From Shewanella insulae (GTDB lineage: Bacteria; Pseudomonadota; Gammaproteobacteria; Enterobacterales; Shewanellaceae): a stretch of DNA of 64,000 bases. Both the position numbers and the translations under genes were made by a program. A model generated the notes under the pieces. That model had not been told where the DNA came from. It ran no database searches and saw nothing but the letters and a program-made list of their open reading frames with translations. The stretch is taken from assembly GCF_009831655.1 (NCBI RefSeq), contig NZ_WRPA01000022.1, positions 1-64,000 on the forward strand. The letters are read 5' to 3'. This document shows, piece after piece, positions 45,001 through 54,086 of this stretch (the first letter of the stretch is position 1; each line of letters opens with the position of its first letter).

Positions 45001-46286
45001 CCGCCAAGATCACCGGCGTCGGCGAGCAGGAGATAGCCCTGCTGGCCCACATGATAGGCACGGCAGAGAAGACGGCTATCTACTACGCCATGGGGATCAC
45101 CCAGCACACCTCGGGACACGACAATGTCACCGCCATCGCCAACCTGCAACTGCTGTGTGGCAACATAGGCGTCGAGGGTGCGGGGATCAATCCACTGCGC
45201 GGCCAGAGCAATGTTCAGGGCGCCTGTGATATGGGGGCCCTGCCCAACTACTTCACCGGCTATCAGAAGGTAACCGACCCAGAGGTGCAGGCGGCCTTCA
45301 GGCAGGCCTGGCAACAGGAGTGGCTACCGGATCAGATAGGCCTGGCGGCCACAGAGATGATGCATGCCCTGGCCCACGGCGAGCTCAAGGCCCTCTATGT
45401 GATGGGGGAAAATCCTGTGCTGAGCGATCCCGATCAGGCCCATGTGATGCAGGGGCTGGCGTCGGCCGAGCTGCTAATCGTGCAGGATATCTTCATGACG
45501 GAGACAGCCCAGATGGCCGACGTGGTACTGCCGGCCGCCAGCTTCGCCGAGAAGCCAGGTCACTTCACCAACACAGAGCGCCGGGTACAGCGTCTGCAGG
45601 CGGCCATCGAGAGCCCCGGCCTGGCGCGCCGCGACTGGCAGATCATCACAGATATCGCCAAGGCCCTGGGCGCAAATTGGCGCTATGAGGATGAAGCATC
45701 TATCTGGCAAGAGCTGACCCGGGTCACCCCCCAGTATCGCGGCATCAGTTGGCAGGACACAGACCCGAGTACGCAAAAAGGCCTGCGGGGCAAACAGTGG
45801 CCCTGCCCCGAGCCTGGCCATGAAGGCACGCGCCTGATGCATCAGATGCGCTTTACCCGCGGCCTGGGCAAGATGGCACCCGTCAGCTATCGCCTGCCGG
45901 CCGAGCTGCCCTGTGAAGACTACCCCTTCACCCTGTCAACCGGACGCCTTTTGGAGCAGTTCCACACCGGCACCCTGACCCGCAAGACGGACGGTCTCAA
46001 CACCCTGGGCTCACCCAGGGTGATGATGTCGGCCATAGACGCCGACCGTCTGGGGGTGAACAACGGCGACCTGCTGACCCTGTCCACGAGGCGCGGCAGC
46101 ATCAGTATCACCGCCTTCGTCACGCGACGTGCCCAGCCTGGAGTCTTGTTCCTGCCCTTCCACTTTGCCGAGGCGGCGGCTAACAAGCTGACCAACAATG
46201 TGCTGGATCCTGTGGCCAAGATCCCCGAGTTTAAGATCTGCGCCGTCAGGGTTGAGAAGGCCAGCGAGGCCCTCTGTAACGCCTAG
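42054..46286 (+). CDS. Flavin-linked formate dehydrogenase: NuoG/GltD module fused to FdhF-type subunit
   Basis: Protein of 1410 residues with three modules. Residues 1-80 hold a NuoG-like [2Fe-2S] set (Cys34, 50, 53, 70), followed by HFADCEAPCQQAC. Residues 110-590 resemble GltD: FAD loop GSGPAG (206-211) and NAD(P) loop GGGNTAIDCAR (336). Two [4Fe-4S] ferredoxin motifs follow (from Cys634 and Cys689). The C-terminal 700 residues are a molybdopterin formate dehydrogenase, with CTYCGVGC (725-732) and active-site CARLC, Cys853 standing where E. coli FdhF has selenocysteine. No signal peptide is seen, so it is cytoplasmic and probably couples formate oxidation to NAD(P)+ in one chain. No fdh accessory genes adjoin. 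Confidence 0.88.
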   Translation: MIELTFDGQVVKANRGEDLLSCAKAAGIAIPNLCHLGKQLDDKLAGKQDCNLCYVEVRDGQGDFHTVKACKTQVEAPLEVITHSAALSKRRQAALKHLLSDHFADCEAPCQQACPAGVDVQSYLLHIAQGNHKEAVKVIKQTLPLPLSIGRVCPAFCETACRRGELDEPLAIRQLKRHAADLDLDSEDTYVPPKAHATGKKVAIIGSGPAGISAGYYLSNAGHEVIIYESMPKAGGWLRYGIPEYRLPKQILDREIDLLCQNGLMIQTDTRLGRDIHLKELVNQFDAVCLAIGAQKAVPMNYPGVDLEGCYLGVDYLKDHCTDNNYHTGKKVAVIGGGNTAIDCARTALRKGAEVTLVYRRTRDEMPAELYEIEEAEHEGVRFYFLTNPIENHGDTDGRINAVTFEKMRLGEPDASGRRSPKATGETFTEAFDTVIPAVSQTPDMTFLEHPESQLSTGEVALTRWNTFSGCDHTMSSGVEKLFVLGDSRTGPATAVAAVADGRKAANAIEKLLSGELSCELIQAPFNSQKQDEQKPDSRHFPDRLLLAKAKMPELAIDKRLSNFDEIELGFNDEEAMLEAARCLECGCQANTECALRDYATEYRVDGATLDKQGHRAFTQDASTPFINFDPNRCISCGACVTICHQQSGHKAISFEPGSYLALPQEMAATHARQAPRAGFSVTMADSQCVQCGNCVQVCPTGALTDARDKRQGVKSELKQTSTVCTYCGVGCRILIHSDPVTGEIKRVSGDSRSQVNEGMLCVKGRFGFDFINSQQRLTQPLLRKAGELVPVSWNEAIDYIGAQLGRIKAEHGGDAIAGLASAKATNEDNYLFQKLFRSVIGTNNIDHCARLCHASTVTALQESLGSGAMTNDIPSIKSSDLIFILGSDTEAAHPIIASKIKQAVSQHGARLVVADPKRVSIADSAELYLRHRPGSDVMLLNAIMQEIIKQGWHDEDYIDRRVEGFDALRAEVMKEDYSLSNAAKITGVGEQEIALLAHMIGTAEKTAIYYAMGITQHTSGHDNVTAIANLQLLCGNIGVEGAGINPLRGQSNVQGACDMGALPNYFTGYQKVTDPEVQAAFRQAWQQEWLPDQIGLAATEMMHALAHGELKALYVMGENPVLSDPDQAHVMQGLASAELLIVQDIFMTETAQMADVVLPAASFAEKPGHFTNTERRVQRLQAAIESPGLARRDWQIITDIAKALGANWRYEDEASIWQELTRVTPQYRGISWQDTDPSTQKGLRGKQWPCPEPGHEGTRLMHQMRFTRGLGKMAPVSYRLPAELPCEDYPFTLSTGRLLEQFHTGTLTRKTDGLNTLGSPRVMMSAIDADRLGVNNGDLLTLSTRRGSISITAFVTRRAQPGVLFLPFHFAEAAANKLTNNVLDPVAKIPEFKICAVRVEKASEALCNA

Positions 46287-46303
46287 CCCAGACTGGGAGC
46301 AAC

Positions 46304-46335
46304 AAAAAGGCCGCGACACATGTTGCGGCCTTTTT
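46304..46335. terminator. Bidirectional terminator after the FDH fusion
   Basis: AAGGCCGC...GCGGCCTT with A and T runs ends the FDH gene on the plus strand. On the minus strand it lies about 75 bases downstream of the chemoreceptor gene and could serve it too. Confidence 0.88.
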
Positions 46336-46374
46336 CTATTGCTTGCTGTTTGTAAGGCTGTCTGCTGGCTACAT

Positions 46375-46430
46375 CTTAAATTGACCAACTACACCTTACA
46401 CTGCCCGCTAAACCTTAAATTGACCAACTA
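46375..46430. repeat. Duplicated 3' end of the chemoreceptor gene
   Basis: The 17-mer CTTAAATTGACCAACTA occurs at 46375-46391 and again at 46414-46430, 39 bases apart. The second copy encodes the receptor C-terminus (VGQFKV plus stop), and the first would encode VGQFKM plus stop in the same frame. A short tandem duplication of 13 codons, separated by stop codons, explains the pattern. Confidence 0.8.
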
Positions 46431-48072
46431 AGGTATCCAGGTTGTGGCCCTCGTTGGCCAGCCCCTGGCTGGTATCCGAGGCACTGTTACTGGCCTGTAG
46501 CAGCTCGTTGACTATCTCCTGAATCGCAAACACGTTGCGGTTGATCTCCTCGGTCACCGAACTCTGCTCGGTGGCCGCCGTGGCGATCTGGGTACTCATA
46601 TCGTTGATGGAGGTGACCGCCGAGGTGACCGCCCCCAGGCTGTCGGAGATCGTCCGCGACGAGGTCACAGAGCGATGGCAGCTCTGCTGGCTCGACTCCA
46701 TGCTACCCACCGCCAGCGACACCAGGTTATGCAACTCAGACAGCATCTCGTTAATCTCTAAGGTACTGGCCTGTGTCCGGCTGGCCAGGCTGCGCACCTC
46801 ATCGGCCACCACGGCAAATCCGCGCCCCTGCTCACCGGCACGTGCCGCCTCGATGGCGGCGTTCAGGGCCAGCAGGTTAGTCTGCTCGGCGATGCCGCCG
46901 ATCACACTCAGCACGCTGTTGATCTTCTGCGACTGCTCGTTGAGGGAGTTGATATGGCCCGCCGCCACATCGATCTCCGCCATCAGGGTCGAGACCTCAT
47001 TCAGTGAACTATCGACGCACTCCTGGGCATTGCCCACGTCTTCAGTCGCCGCCTGAGTCGCCTCGGCCACCTGTGTGGTGCTCATGGCAACCTCGGAGGC
47101 GGTCGCCGACATCTCGGTGATCGCCGTCACCACCTGATCCGTCTCATTGTTATGGCTGATCAGCTGATTTGCCATGGCGGTGGTCTGAGACGAGATATTA
47201 TCGGCGCCGCTCTTCACCTCCACTGTGGCCCTGGCCACATCCTTGATGATCCCCTGCAGCTTATCGACAAACTGGTTGAAGGCGCGCCCCAACATGGCGA
47301 TCTCATCGCTGCCCTGCACATCCAGGCGCTTGGTCAGATCCCCCTCCCCCTTGGCGATATCTTCCAGGTTCTGCACCATGTTGCCAATAGGATTGACCAT
47401 GCGCTGGGCTGCCACCAGAATCACTACCGCGGTAATAGCCACCAGCACCAGGGCAAAGAGGATGATCATCATCGCCTTGTCGTTCATGTGCTGGGTCATC
47501 ACCTCGCGGTAGCTGTCCACCTGCGCCTCGATATCGTCGGTATAGGCTCCTGTGCCTAAGATCCAATCCTTGCCGGGTATGGTTACCGCGTAGCCGATTT
47601 TGGGTACTAAACCCACGGCGCCAGGCTTGGAATGCTCATAGGAGAAGAAGCCGTCGCCCCGACGAGCGGTATCGATCAGCCCCACCACCACCTTCTTACC
47701 ATTGGGATCTGTCATGCCGATCAGGTTCTTGCCTTCCTGATCCGGCTTCACCGCATGGAAGATGCTGATTCCGTTAAAGTCATAGATGAAGAAGTAACCT
47801 GCACTGCCGAAACGCACGTTACGCAGCGCCTTATTCACGTCCCCCGCTTCGCCTAGACTCATCTGGTAATTAACAATTTCCAGGGCTATCTGAACTTGTT
47901 CCTGTAACTGCGCCTTTCTCTCTTTATAGAGACTCTCTTTGAAAGTCGCCATATTCTCTTCGAGAGATTTGGATTCCAGGTTATAGGTAATTGAAACTAA
48001 GAAGAGAAAACTCAAAATCAGGGGCAGGAGAGCAAATACCAACAGCTTATTCTTCATTTTTAATTGCCACAT
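46408..48072 (-). CDS. Methyl-accepting chemotaxis protein with sCache domain
   Basis: Chemoreceptor of 554 residues from ATG 48072 (GGAG upstream). TM1 spans about 10-30. The periplasmic part (30-185) contains a single Cache domain (GSAGYFFIYDFNGISIFHAVKPDQEGKNLIG and VPKIGYAVTIPGKDWILGTGAYTDD). TM2 lies about 190-215, then HAMP and the signalling domain with the conserved tip INSVLSVIGGIAEQTNLLALNAAIEAARAGE-type hairpin. It should respond to small organic acids or similar ligands; the ligand is unknown. The C-terminal CheR-tethering pentapeptide is absent, but the tail ends VGQFKV. Confidence 0.93.
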   Translation of the reverse strand: MWQLKMKNKLLVFALLPLILSFLFLVSITYNLESKSLEENMATFKESLYKERKAQLQEQVQIALEIVNYQMSLGEAGDVNKALRNVRFGSAGYFFIYDFNGISIFHAVKPDQEGKNLIGMTDPNGKKVVVGLIDTARRGDGFFSYEHSKPGAVGLVPKIGYAVTIPGKDWILGTGAYTDDIEAQVDSYREVMTQHMNDKAMMIILFALVLVAITAVVILVAAQRMVNPIGNMVQNLEDIAKGEGDLTKRLDVQGSDEIAMLGRAFNQFVDKLQGIIKDVARATVEVKSGADNISSQTTAMANQLISHNNETDQVVTAITEMSATASEVAMSTTQVAEATQAATEDVGNAQECVDSSLNEVSTLMAEIDVAAGHINSLNEQSQKINSVLSVIGGIAEQTNLLALNAAIEAARAGEQGRGFAVVADEVRSLASRTQASTLEINEMLSELHNLVSLAVGSMESSQQSCHRSVTSSRTISDSLGAVTSAVTSINDMSTQIATAATEQSSVTEEINRNVFAIQEIVNELLQASNSASDTSQGLANEGHNLDTLVGQFKV

Positions 48073-48206
48073 GATGGACTCCAACAGGGTTTGTTACATT
48101 TGTAAGTAAAATATAGCTAAAAAGTACCAGTGTCAGTGCCTAATTCTAGATAAATTGTAGTAGATCAATAATCCTCGCCAACTTGTTCAAATTTTCTACC
48201 TAACAT

Positions 48207-48233
48207 AAAAAAAGCCAGCATTCCATCCCTGGC
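48207..48233 (-). terminator. Terminator of the S8 protease gene
   Basis: The minus strand reads GCCAG-N10-CTGGC followed by seven T residues, about 130 bases after the stop codon of the protease gene. The stem is short but the T-run is strong. Confidence 0.6.
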
Positions 48234-48360
48234 ATACTGGCAATCACTTCGATTTTTTTATCAGGGTACTCACCTACGCCTTGGCACTATGTATTAAGCG
48301 CCATCATAGATGACATAGCAGGCAGTATAGTCTCGTAAACCGCCCGCTCCCCTTCCCAGA

Positions 48361-51300
48361 TTAACGCGCTAGCTTGCGACGCAGACCGGCGAACATCAGT
48401 AGCACCAGGGCTGCGAAACCGAGCGCACCACCGTCGTCACTATCCTCAGCCTCAGGTTGAGTCTCTGGCTCAGGCTGTGGCTCGACGCCGTCAGACTCAA
48501 CGGTCAGCATGAAGCTGGTCGATGCCGCATCGCTAGGGTTCTCCACATCGCTCACGGTAACCGTTACTTCGACTTCGCCATAGAAGTTGGCTTCCGGCGT
48601 GATGGTAATCTCACTACCCGAGGTATGGCCATCGACCACAGCGGTAATATGCTCACCGGTAACAGTGATCTGGTTAACGCTGTTTTGCTCATCGGCGTAC
48701 ATAACGGCTATGCCTTCCAGGCTAGTGTTCTCTGCCACACTCTGGTCGGCGATGGCGCCCAGGGTGATGTTAGAGGCAACACTGACAGTGTGGCTCATGC
48801 TGATGTCGGCCATGCCTTCGACCTGGCTCACGGCATTAACCGTTAGGTCCTGACCTGCGGCATTGTCTTTCACGCGAGTCCAGGCGGTCACCTCGAACTG
48901 CGAAGACTCTGGGCCCACGTAGTCGTAACAGATAACCAGGTCGTCGGATAATTTCTTATCCAGCTCACCATAGCTAAACTGCTCACCGAGATACTTCTGC
49001 AATGGTCCATAGGCATACATACCGCCCCTGAAACCTTGGATACCGACAGAACCACGACCACCCTGGCTGCCGAAGTCCAGATTGTCATAGGCCATCATCA
49101 TCTCGTACTCACCGTCACCATGGCGGGTGTTGACGTTAAAGATCAGCTCGAAATCGAACCTGTCATCCTGCTCTTCCCACTGGTAGACACGGTTAGCGTC
49201 CCGACCCGCCGACTTGTATGTACGTGCATTATCGTATTCCAGGATGCCCCAACCGGTTTGGGTGCTCGCAATAGAGATGCCCGCACGCTCATTCCAGTTG
49301 TTAACCAGTGGCGCCGACAGAATTGCTCTTGGCGCATTTGGATCCAACACCTCGAAGCCTCGCCACATCATGCCGATCGACTCGTATGGGAAGTTCTGAT
49401 ACGGGAAGATGTCGTGATATGGGAAGAAGAAGGGCTGACCTTCCCACAGCGACACGATACCGTGAGCATGGATATCTAATGCGTTCTGCTTGCCGACGTT
49501 GAGGTTTTCGCTGTTGTTATACAGATGGAAGCTGTCATAACGACCGCCGAAGATCACATCGATTGGCAGTACGATACCGTTGCGGTAGAGGATGTTGTTA
49601 TCCTTACCGTTAAGGGCACGACCGTTGGCATCATATTCCACAGGCGCGAAGCCGCTGAACATCGGATAGATACGGAACTCTTCGAGATCCACATAGCCAC
49701 CCGGATTCGAGTTACCGAAATTCGGCGTGCGGCACATGGCATCTTCCAGGTTAGTGGTCACATTGTAGCTAGGTTCCTGATCGGCGGTATTAGGTTGGAC
49801 ACCGCTGATGGTCAGCTTACCCTCTTCCAGGCTGATGTCAGTCACTATCGACTCAGATGACGTCAATACATCTTCCACATTCAGGCTCAGGCCTGCCGGG
49901 ATGTCGGCACTAATCGTAAAGGCACGATCTACGCCGCTGTCATTAGGCTGCACCTCGAAGGTGAATGGTACCTGCTCACCCAGATGGGCACCGGTTTTCG
50001 GTACGTCCAAGTGCACGTCATCGATACCACGCTCAAGCTTGAAAGCGACCTTGCCAATGTTGCCGGCGTTGATCTCCGAACTACCGAAATCGATCAGCGA
50101 GTAATAGACGTCACCCTCTTCCATCTCTGGTATGTTCCAGTTCACCTGGATATCCACTGGATCCTGACCATTGCTGGCAGGCACATCCAGGCTCATGTTA
50201 GAGGCCACTTCGTCGGTCACAACGGTTGTTGCAAACTGGAAGGTCTCCTCCATCGCGTCATGGTAGTTGTTCTGTACCGAGCCCTTTCGTGGGTTGTAGA
50301 ACACCGCCCAATATTGGCCCTCTTCAGGCTGGTTGATATTACAGAAGTTGTCGTACTGGATATGGTTAGAGACACACAATAGCTCTTCGAACGGATCCGC
50401 CTGGCCATTGCCGTTATAATCTTTACCCACGTAGACCAGCAGGTTGCCCTTATCTAAGGTGCCATCCAACTCACTCTCTGTAGTACCGAAAGACTCGACC
50501 ATCAGACGGCGAGCATTTGCCGGCACCTGGATCATCTCTACATGAGTCGCCTCATCTAAGCGCTCCTCCATAGGCACGCTCTGATCCGCATTGCTGCTCC
50601 AAGGGAAGCTGGCATCATCATCTTTTGGCAGGGTAATGCTCTTCAGATCGGCCTTAACAGGTTCGAAGACACGGCCAAAGATGCTGTCGCTCTCCGGCAA
50701 GTTGATCCCCTTAACGATTGCATTGCCATCGTTACGGTGAGCCGTTGCCGCCAGACGTGCCGGCATGCCGTTCTTGTCGTACTTGAAGACCACGGGCCAG
50801 TGGGCCTCAGACGCCGCACCACTGGTCTCGGTGAAGATCAGGTTAGAGTGCAGCTCAACTTCCGCGTTACTGAACCAATCCTGGGTATCCATGATCGAGG
50901 CCTCGACCACGATATCCATGGATTCCCCCGCTTCCAGGGTAAACTCGCTCGGCGTAACCTTGATTGACACACCGTTCTGCACCATCTGTGAACGGGAGTC
51001 GAAGGCCCAGTTGATCACGTCATCATGGGTCACGCTCCAGCTACCGGCGGTCGTCGCCTTGATGGTACGGATCCACTGACACTGTGGCTTACACTCGAAG
51101 TTCACCAGCTGAGGTATGTTCAGCTTGTGCACCGCGCCACCGTTTTGCGGATCGGCAGCCTTAAAGTTATCAACCGTCTCATCCATGACGAAACCGGCCT
51201 TGGCGGCGTTAGCCACGTTGATACGACCCGTACCGGCACGGTAGGTGGAGGCCAATACAACATCACCATTCTCATCGTTGAGTCTGTGATACTGCACCTT

Positions 51301-53478
51301 GTTTTCCGCCGTCATGGCCAGCGCAGATTGAATCTCGGTGGCACTCCAGCTCGGCTTAGCCTGCTTAAGCAGCGCCATGGCACCGGCAACATGAGGCGAG
51401 GCCATAGAGGTTCCGCTCAGGAAGGCAAAGTCACCGGACGCGCCACTAGAGACGAATGGATGCTCATCGGCGTAGGCGGCGTAGATATTAACGCCTGGCG
51501 CCGCAACCGCTGGGATCAGGGCTTCCGGGGTCGATGGGCTAGGACCACGTGACGAGAAGGCGGCCAACCAGTCGGCGCGCTCAGGATCCAGGTCACGATC
51601 TATCGTGGTTTCGGAGATGGTCAGCACATGATTACTGCCCTTGGCCAACCAGTCGCTCAGGCCGTAACCCGACATGCCATTGTCCCAGCGGCCATCCCAC
51701 TCCTGTTTGGTGATATGGATACTTGGCACAGAATAGGCTGCCGTGGCGACTATGGCATCGGCATTGGCATAGTTATACATGATCATACCGTCGGCGCCGC
51801 CAGCCAGGATGTTATTGGCCTTGGCGCTACGGGCGATGCCGTTAGGATCGTTAAGATTGTTACGCTTACACACCACAATCACATCGGTAGGGTTGCCGTC
51901 GGCATCGGTAAGATCGAAGGTACCCGCAGGGAACGGCTCACCACAGTACTCATCGCCGTAGTCGCTGGCCTTGACCACCATGCCCGTCACCGAGCTGGTG
52001 TTTACCGCGCCACCGACAATTTCGCTCCAACGAGGCGCTTCATCGCCGCCCATAGGCTCGACCAGCTTGGTCTCGACCAAGATCTCACGAGAGTGGGTAC
52101 TCGCCGCCACATTCATCAACCAAGGCGAGGCATGGTCGATGGCACCGAAGTACTCCTTGTAGCCCGCAGGCTGACCCGAGTTACCCGCCGCTGCAGCAAC
52201 TGAGATGCCGGCTTCGCGGGCCGACAGGAAGGCCAGCTCGACATCGTCGCTCCAAGGGTGAGAGTCTTGACCACCGATAGAGAAGTTAATTACGTCGACG
52301 CCGTCGCTGATGGCATCTTCGATACCGGCGATCAGGGCTTCACCCGGACAACCAGGGTTGAGTTCGTTCGATGGATGACACACCTGGTAAGAGATAATGT
52401 TGGCGTGAGGCGCCACACCGCTCATACGCGGGAAGAGTGCCTCTTTAACGACGCTACCATCATTCACCGCACCCGGCGCCGGATTGACAAAATCGACATC
52501 CAGCAACACGTTACCCGCGGCGGTCGATGCCACGTGAGAGCCGTGGCCCTGGTAGTCTTCACCCACGGCTGGGCGGGTATCGCCATAGACGCCGCTGGTG
52601 AAATTATCTGTGATCACAGGGTATGAGCGCACACCGATAAGCTTGTCGGTACACAGGCCTTCGAAGCCCTCCTTGAGACAGTCACCCACGTACTGACCCG
52701 CCCCCCATGGGTTTTGGTGATCGTAGCCATCATCGCCCACATCGGCAAAGGATCTGTGGTCTGTGTTTACCCCGGTATCGATAATACCGACGATCACGTT
52801 CTCACCCTTGTAAGGCACAGAGTCTGTCACTGTGCCTGTCCAGATCTTGTCCGCACCGATCAGCTCAGGGCCGACATCGGAAAGCAGATCATAGGTCTTG
52901 GAGCGACGAACAGAGGCAACATTTGCCATCTGGGAGACGCGCTTGGCCTCTTCCTGAGTCATGGTCATAGAGAAACCGTTGACCGCATTGGTAAACTGCT
53001 GACGCACTGGGCGATCGCCCAGGGTGGCGGACAGTTCAGAGATCACCGACTGCTGCTTGCTCAGCAGCTGATCGCGGTACTGTTTAATCTCGCGGTTAAC
53101 CGGCTGACCGGCCACAAACAACTTAGCCTCACCAGGTTTCCCCTTGACCGAACTGCGCTCTGTGCCACCTTGAGCCAGCAGGCTCGCGCCCGCCTGTGCC
53201 AACGGCTTCTGATAGAGTCTGACGATATAGACATGCTCACCTGTCAGTCCCTCTTCGGCAACGAACTTCTGGTTCTGCTGACTGATCTGTACATTCAGGC
53301 CGTCGTTTTGCAACAGGTTAATCTCTTGCGTGCTGCCGGCATTGAGTTTTTTCGCCTGCTCAGCGGTGATATTCAGCGGCTCGAGTCTTTCGACCTTACC
53401 CGGCTGTATCGCCGCTTGGACCATACCGGCACTGTAGAGTGCGGCCGCCACGGCTGTTACTAATGTTTTCACTTTCAT
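48361..53478 (-). CDS. Giant secreted S8 (subtilase) protease with GlyGly-CTERM tail
   Basis: Secreted protease of 1705 residues. After a signal peptide comes an I9-like propeptide (to about 200). The catalytic triad is Asp234 (IIDTGVNTDH), His312 (GHGSHVAS) and Ser691 (GTSMASPHVAG). A PA-type insert lies between His and Ser (about 480-600). Beta-rich domains follow, the last cadherin-like (about 1560-1665). The C-terminus is Asp/Glu/Pro-rich, then GGALGFAALVLLMFAGLRRKLAR, a GlyGly-CTERM signal cleaved by rhombosortase. It probably degrades peptides or proteins at the cell surface. It is a single gene; a 14-bp motif shared with mipA lies 114 bases upstream. Confidence 0.95.
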   Translation of the reverse strand: MKVKTLVTAVAAALYSAGMVQAAIQPGKVERLEPLNITAEQAKKLNAGSTQEINLLQNDGLNVQISQQNQKFVAEEGLTGEHVYIVRLYQKPLAQAGASLLAQGGTERSSVKGKPGEAKLFVAGQPVNREIKQYRDQLLSKQQSVISELSATLGDRPVRQQFTNAVNGFSMTMTQEEAKRVSQMANVASVRRSKTYDLLSDVGPELIGADKIWTGTVTDSVPYKGENVIVGIIDTGVNTDHRSFADVGDDGYDHQNPWGAGQYVGDCLKEGFEGLCTDKLIGVRSYPVITDNFTSGVYGDTRPAVGEDYQGHGSHVASTAAGNVLLDVDFVNPAPGAVNDGSVVKEALFPRMSGVAPHANIISYQVCHPSNELNPGCPGEALIAGIEDAISDGVDVINFSIGGQDSHPWSDDVELAFLSAREAGISVAAAAGNSGQPAGYKEYFGAIDHASPWLMNVAASTHSREILVETKLVEPMGGDEAPRWSEIVGGAVNTSSVTGMVVKASDYGDEYCGEPFPAGTFDLTDADGNPTDVIVVCKRNNLNDPNGIARSAKANNILAGGADGMIMYNYANADAIVATAAYSVPSIHITKQEWDGRWDNGMSGYGLSDWLAKGSNHVLTISETTIDRDLDPERADWLAAFSSRGPSPSTPEALIPAVAAPGVNIYAAYADEHPFVSSGASGDFAFLSGTSMASPHVAGAMALLKQAKPSWSATEIQSALAMTAENKVQYHRLNDENGDVVLASTYRAGTGRINVANAAKAGFVMDETVDNFKAADPQNGGAVHKLNIPQLVNFECKPQCQWIRTIKATTAGSWSVTHDDVINWAFDSRSQMVQNGVSIKVTPSEFTLEAGESMDIVVEASIMDTQDWFSNAEVELHSNLIFTETSGAASEAHWPVVFKYDKNGMPARLAATAHRNDGNAIVKGINLPESDSIFGRVFEPVKADLKSITLPKDDDASFPWSSNADQSVPMEERLDEATHVEMIQVPANARRLMVESFGTTESELDGTLDKGNLLVYVGKDYNGNGQADPFEELLCVSNHIQYDNFCNINQPEEGQYWAVFYNPRKGSVQNNYHDAMEETFQFATTVVTDEVASNMSLDVPASNGQDPVDIQVNWNIPEMEEGDVYYSLIDFGSSEINAGNIGKVAFKLERGIDDVHLDVPKTGAHLGEQVPFTFEVQPNDSGVDRAFTISADIPAGLSLNVEDVLTSSESIVTDISLEEGKLTISGVQPNTADQEPSYNVTTNLEDAMCRTPNFGNSNPGGYVDLEEFRIYPMFSGFAPVEYDANGRALNGKDNNILYRNGIVLPIDVIFGGRYDSFHLYNNSENLNVGKQNALDIHAHGIVSLWEGQPFFFPYHDIFPYQNFPYESIGMMWRGFEVLDPNAPRAILSAPLVNNWNERAGISIASTQTGWGILEYDNARTYKSAGRDANRVYQWEEQDDRFDFELIFNVNTRHGDGEYEMMMAYDNLDFGSQGGRGSVGIQGFRGGMYAYGPLQKYLGEQFSYGELDKKLSDDLVICYDYVGPESSQFEVTAWTRVKDNAAGQDLTVNAVSQVEGMADISMSHTVSVASNITLGAIADQSVAENTSLEGIAVMYADEQNSVNQITVTGEHITAVVDGHTSGSEITITPEANFYGEVEVTVTVSDVENPSDAASTSFMLTVESDGVEPQPEPETQPEAEDSDDGGALGFAALVLLMFAGLRRKLAR

Positions 53479-53591
53479 GAAACTTCCACCTTTTTTGTAG
53501 TTATGCCCTGATGAAGCTTGTTGTTTGCATACTTATTCATCAGCGAACTAACATATAATCATGATGACTTAACTAAGGTGGATAGCTTTGG

Positions 53592-53605
53592 TGTAGCATT
53601 TTGTA
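53592..53605 (+). promoter_or_regulatory. 14-bp direct repeat copy 1 (protease side)
   Basis: TGTAGCATTTTGTA lies 114 bases upstream of the protease start. An identical copy sits 467 bases further on, upstream of mipA. Confidence 0.6.
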
Positions 53606-54072
53606 GTTCTGTTAAAAAACAAACATTTGGTTAACAATGAGTATTTTGGATGAATGCCAGGTCTGACCAGAATTAGAGGCAAGGCTAAAAACCACCAATA
53701 AACACATTAAAAACAAATCGGTATGATTGCCAACCTAAGATTCCCGAACAATCTTGAGTGGTAACAAAAACGCTACAAAACAAGATTAGCAAGCATACCC
53801 CTATGAACCTACAAGTGGACAAATTCCTCTTATTGCTACATCAAAAAATAATACCATGCTCCGGAAAGATGGAACCGCTCAAGCATGATTATTCAATCGG
53901 GATTCACAATTTGTGCCGTTAACCTGACATGAGTAAAAGTGATCTGCAAACGACAGTAAAAATGATAAGAGATGACAACAAAGCGATAGCGACAGCACGC
54001 CAAGCGTGCAAAGCTTAAGGGATATGATGAAAGGTAAGCCAAAGTCTCTACTCGAAAAAATACTCCAAGGCA

Positions 54073-54086
54073 TGTAGCATTTTGTA
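54073..54086 (+). promoter_or_regulatory. 14-bp direct repeat copy 2 (mipA side)
   Basis: The same TGTAGCATTTTGTA lies 72 bases upstream of the mipA start, where an OmpR-type regulator could bind. The repeat is identical over all 14 bases; the flanks differ. Confidence 0.6.

Noticed and set aside
53879..54073. 64-codon minus-strand ORF rich in Leu, Ser and Cys between the protease and mipA genes
   Set aside because: It has no Shine-Dalgarno site, lies in an AT-rich promoter region, and its composition does not resemble a secreted peptide or known family.
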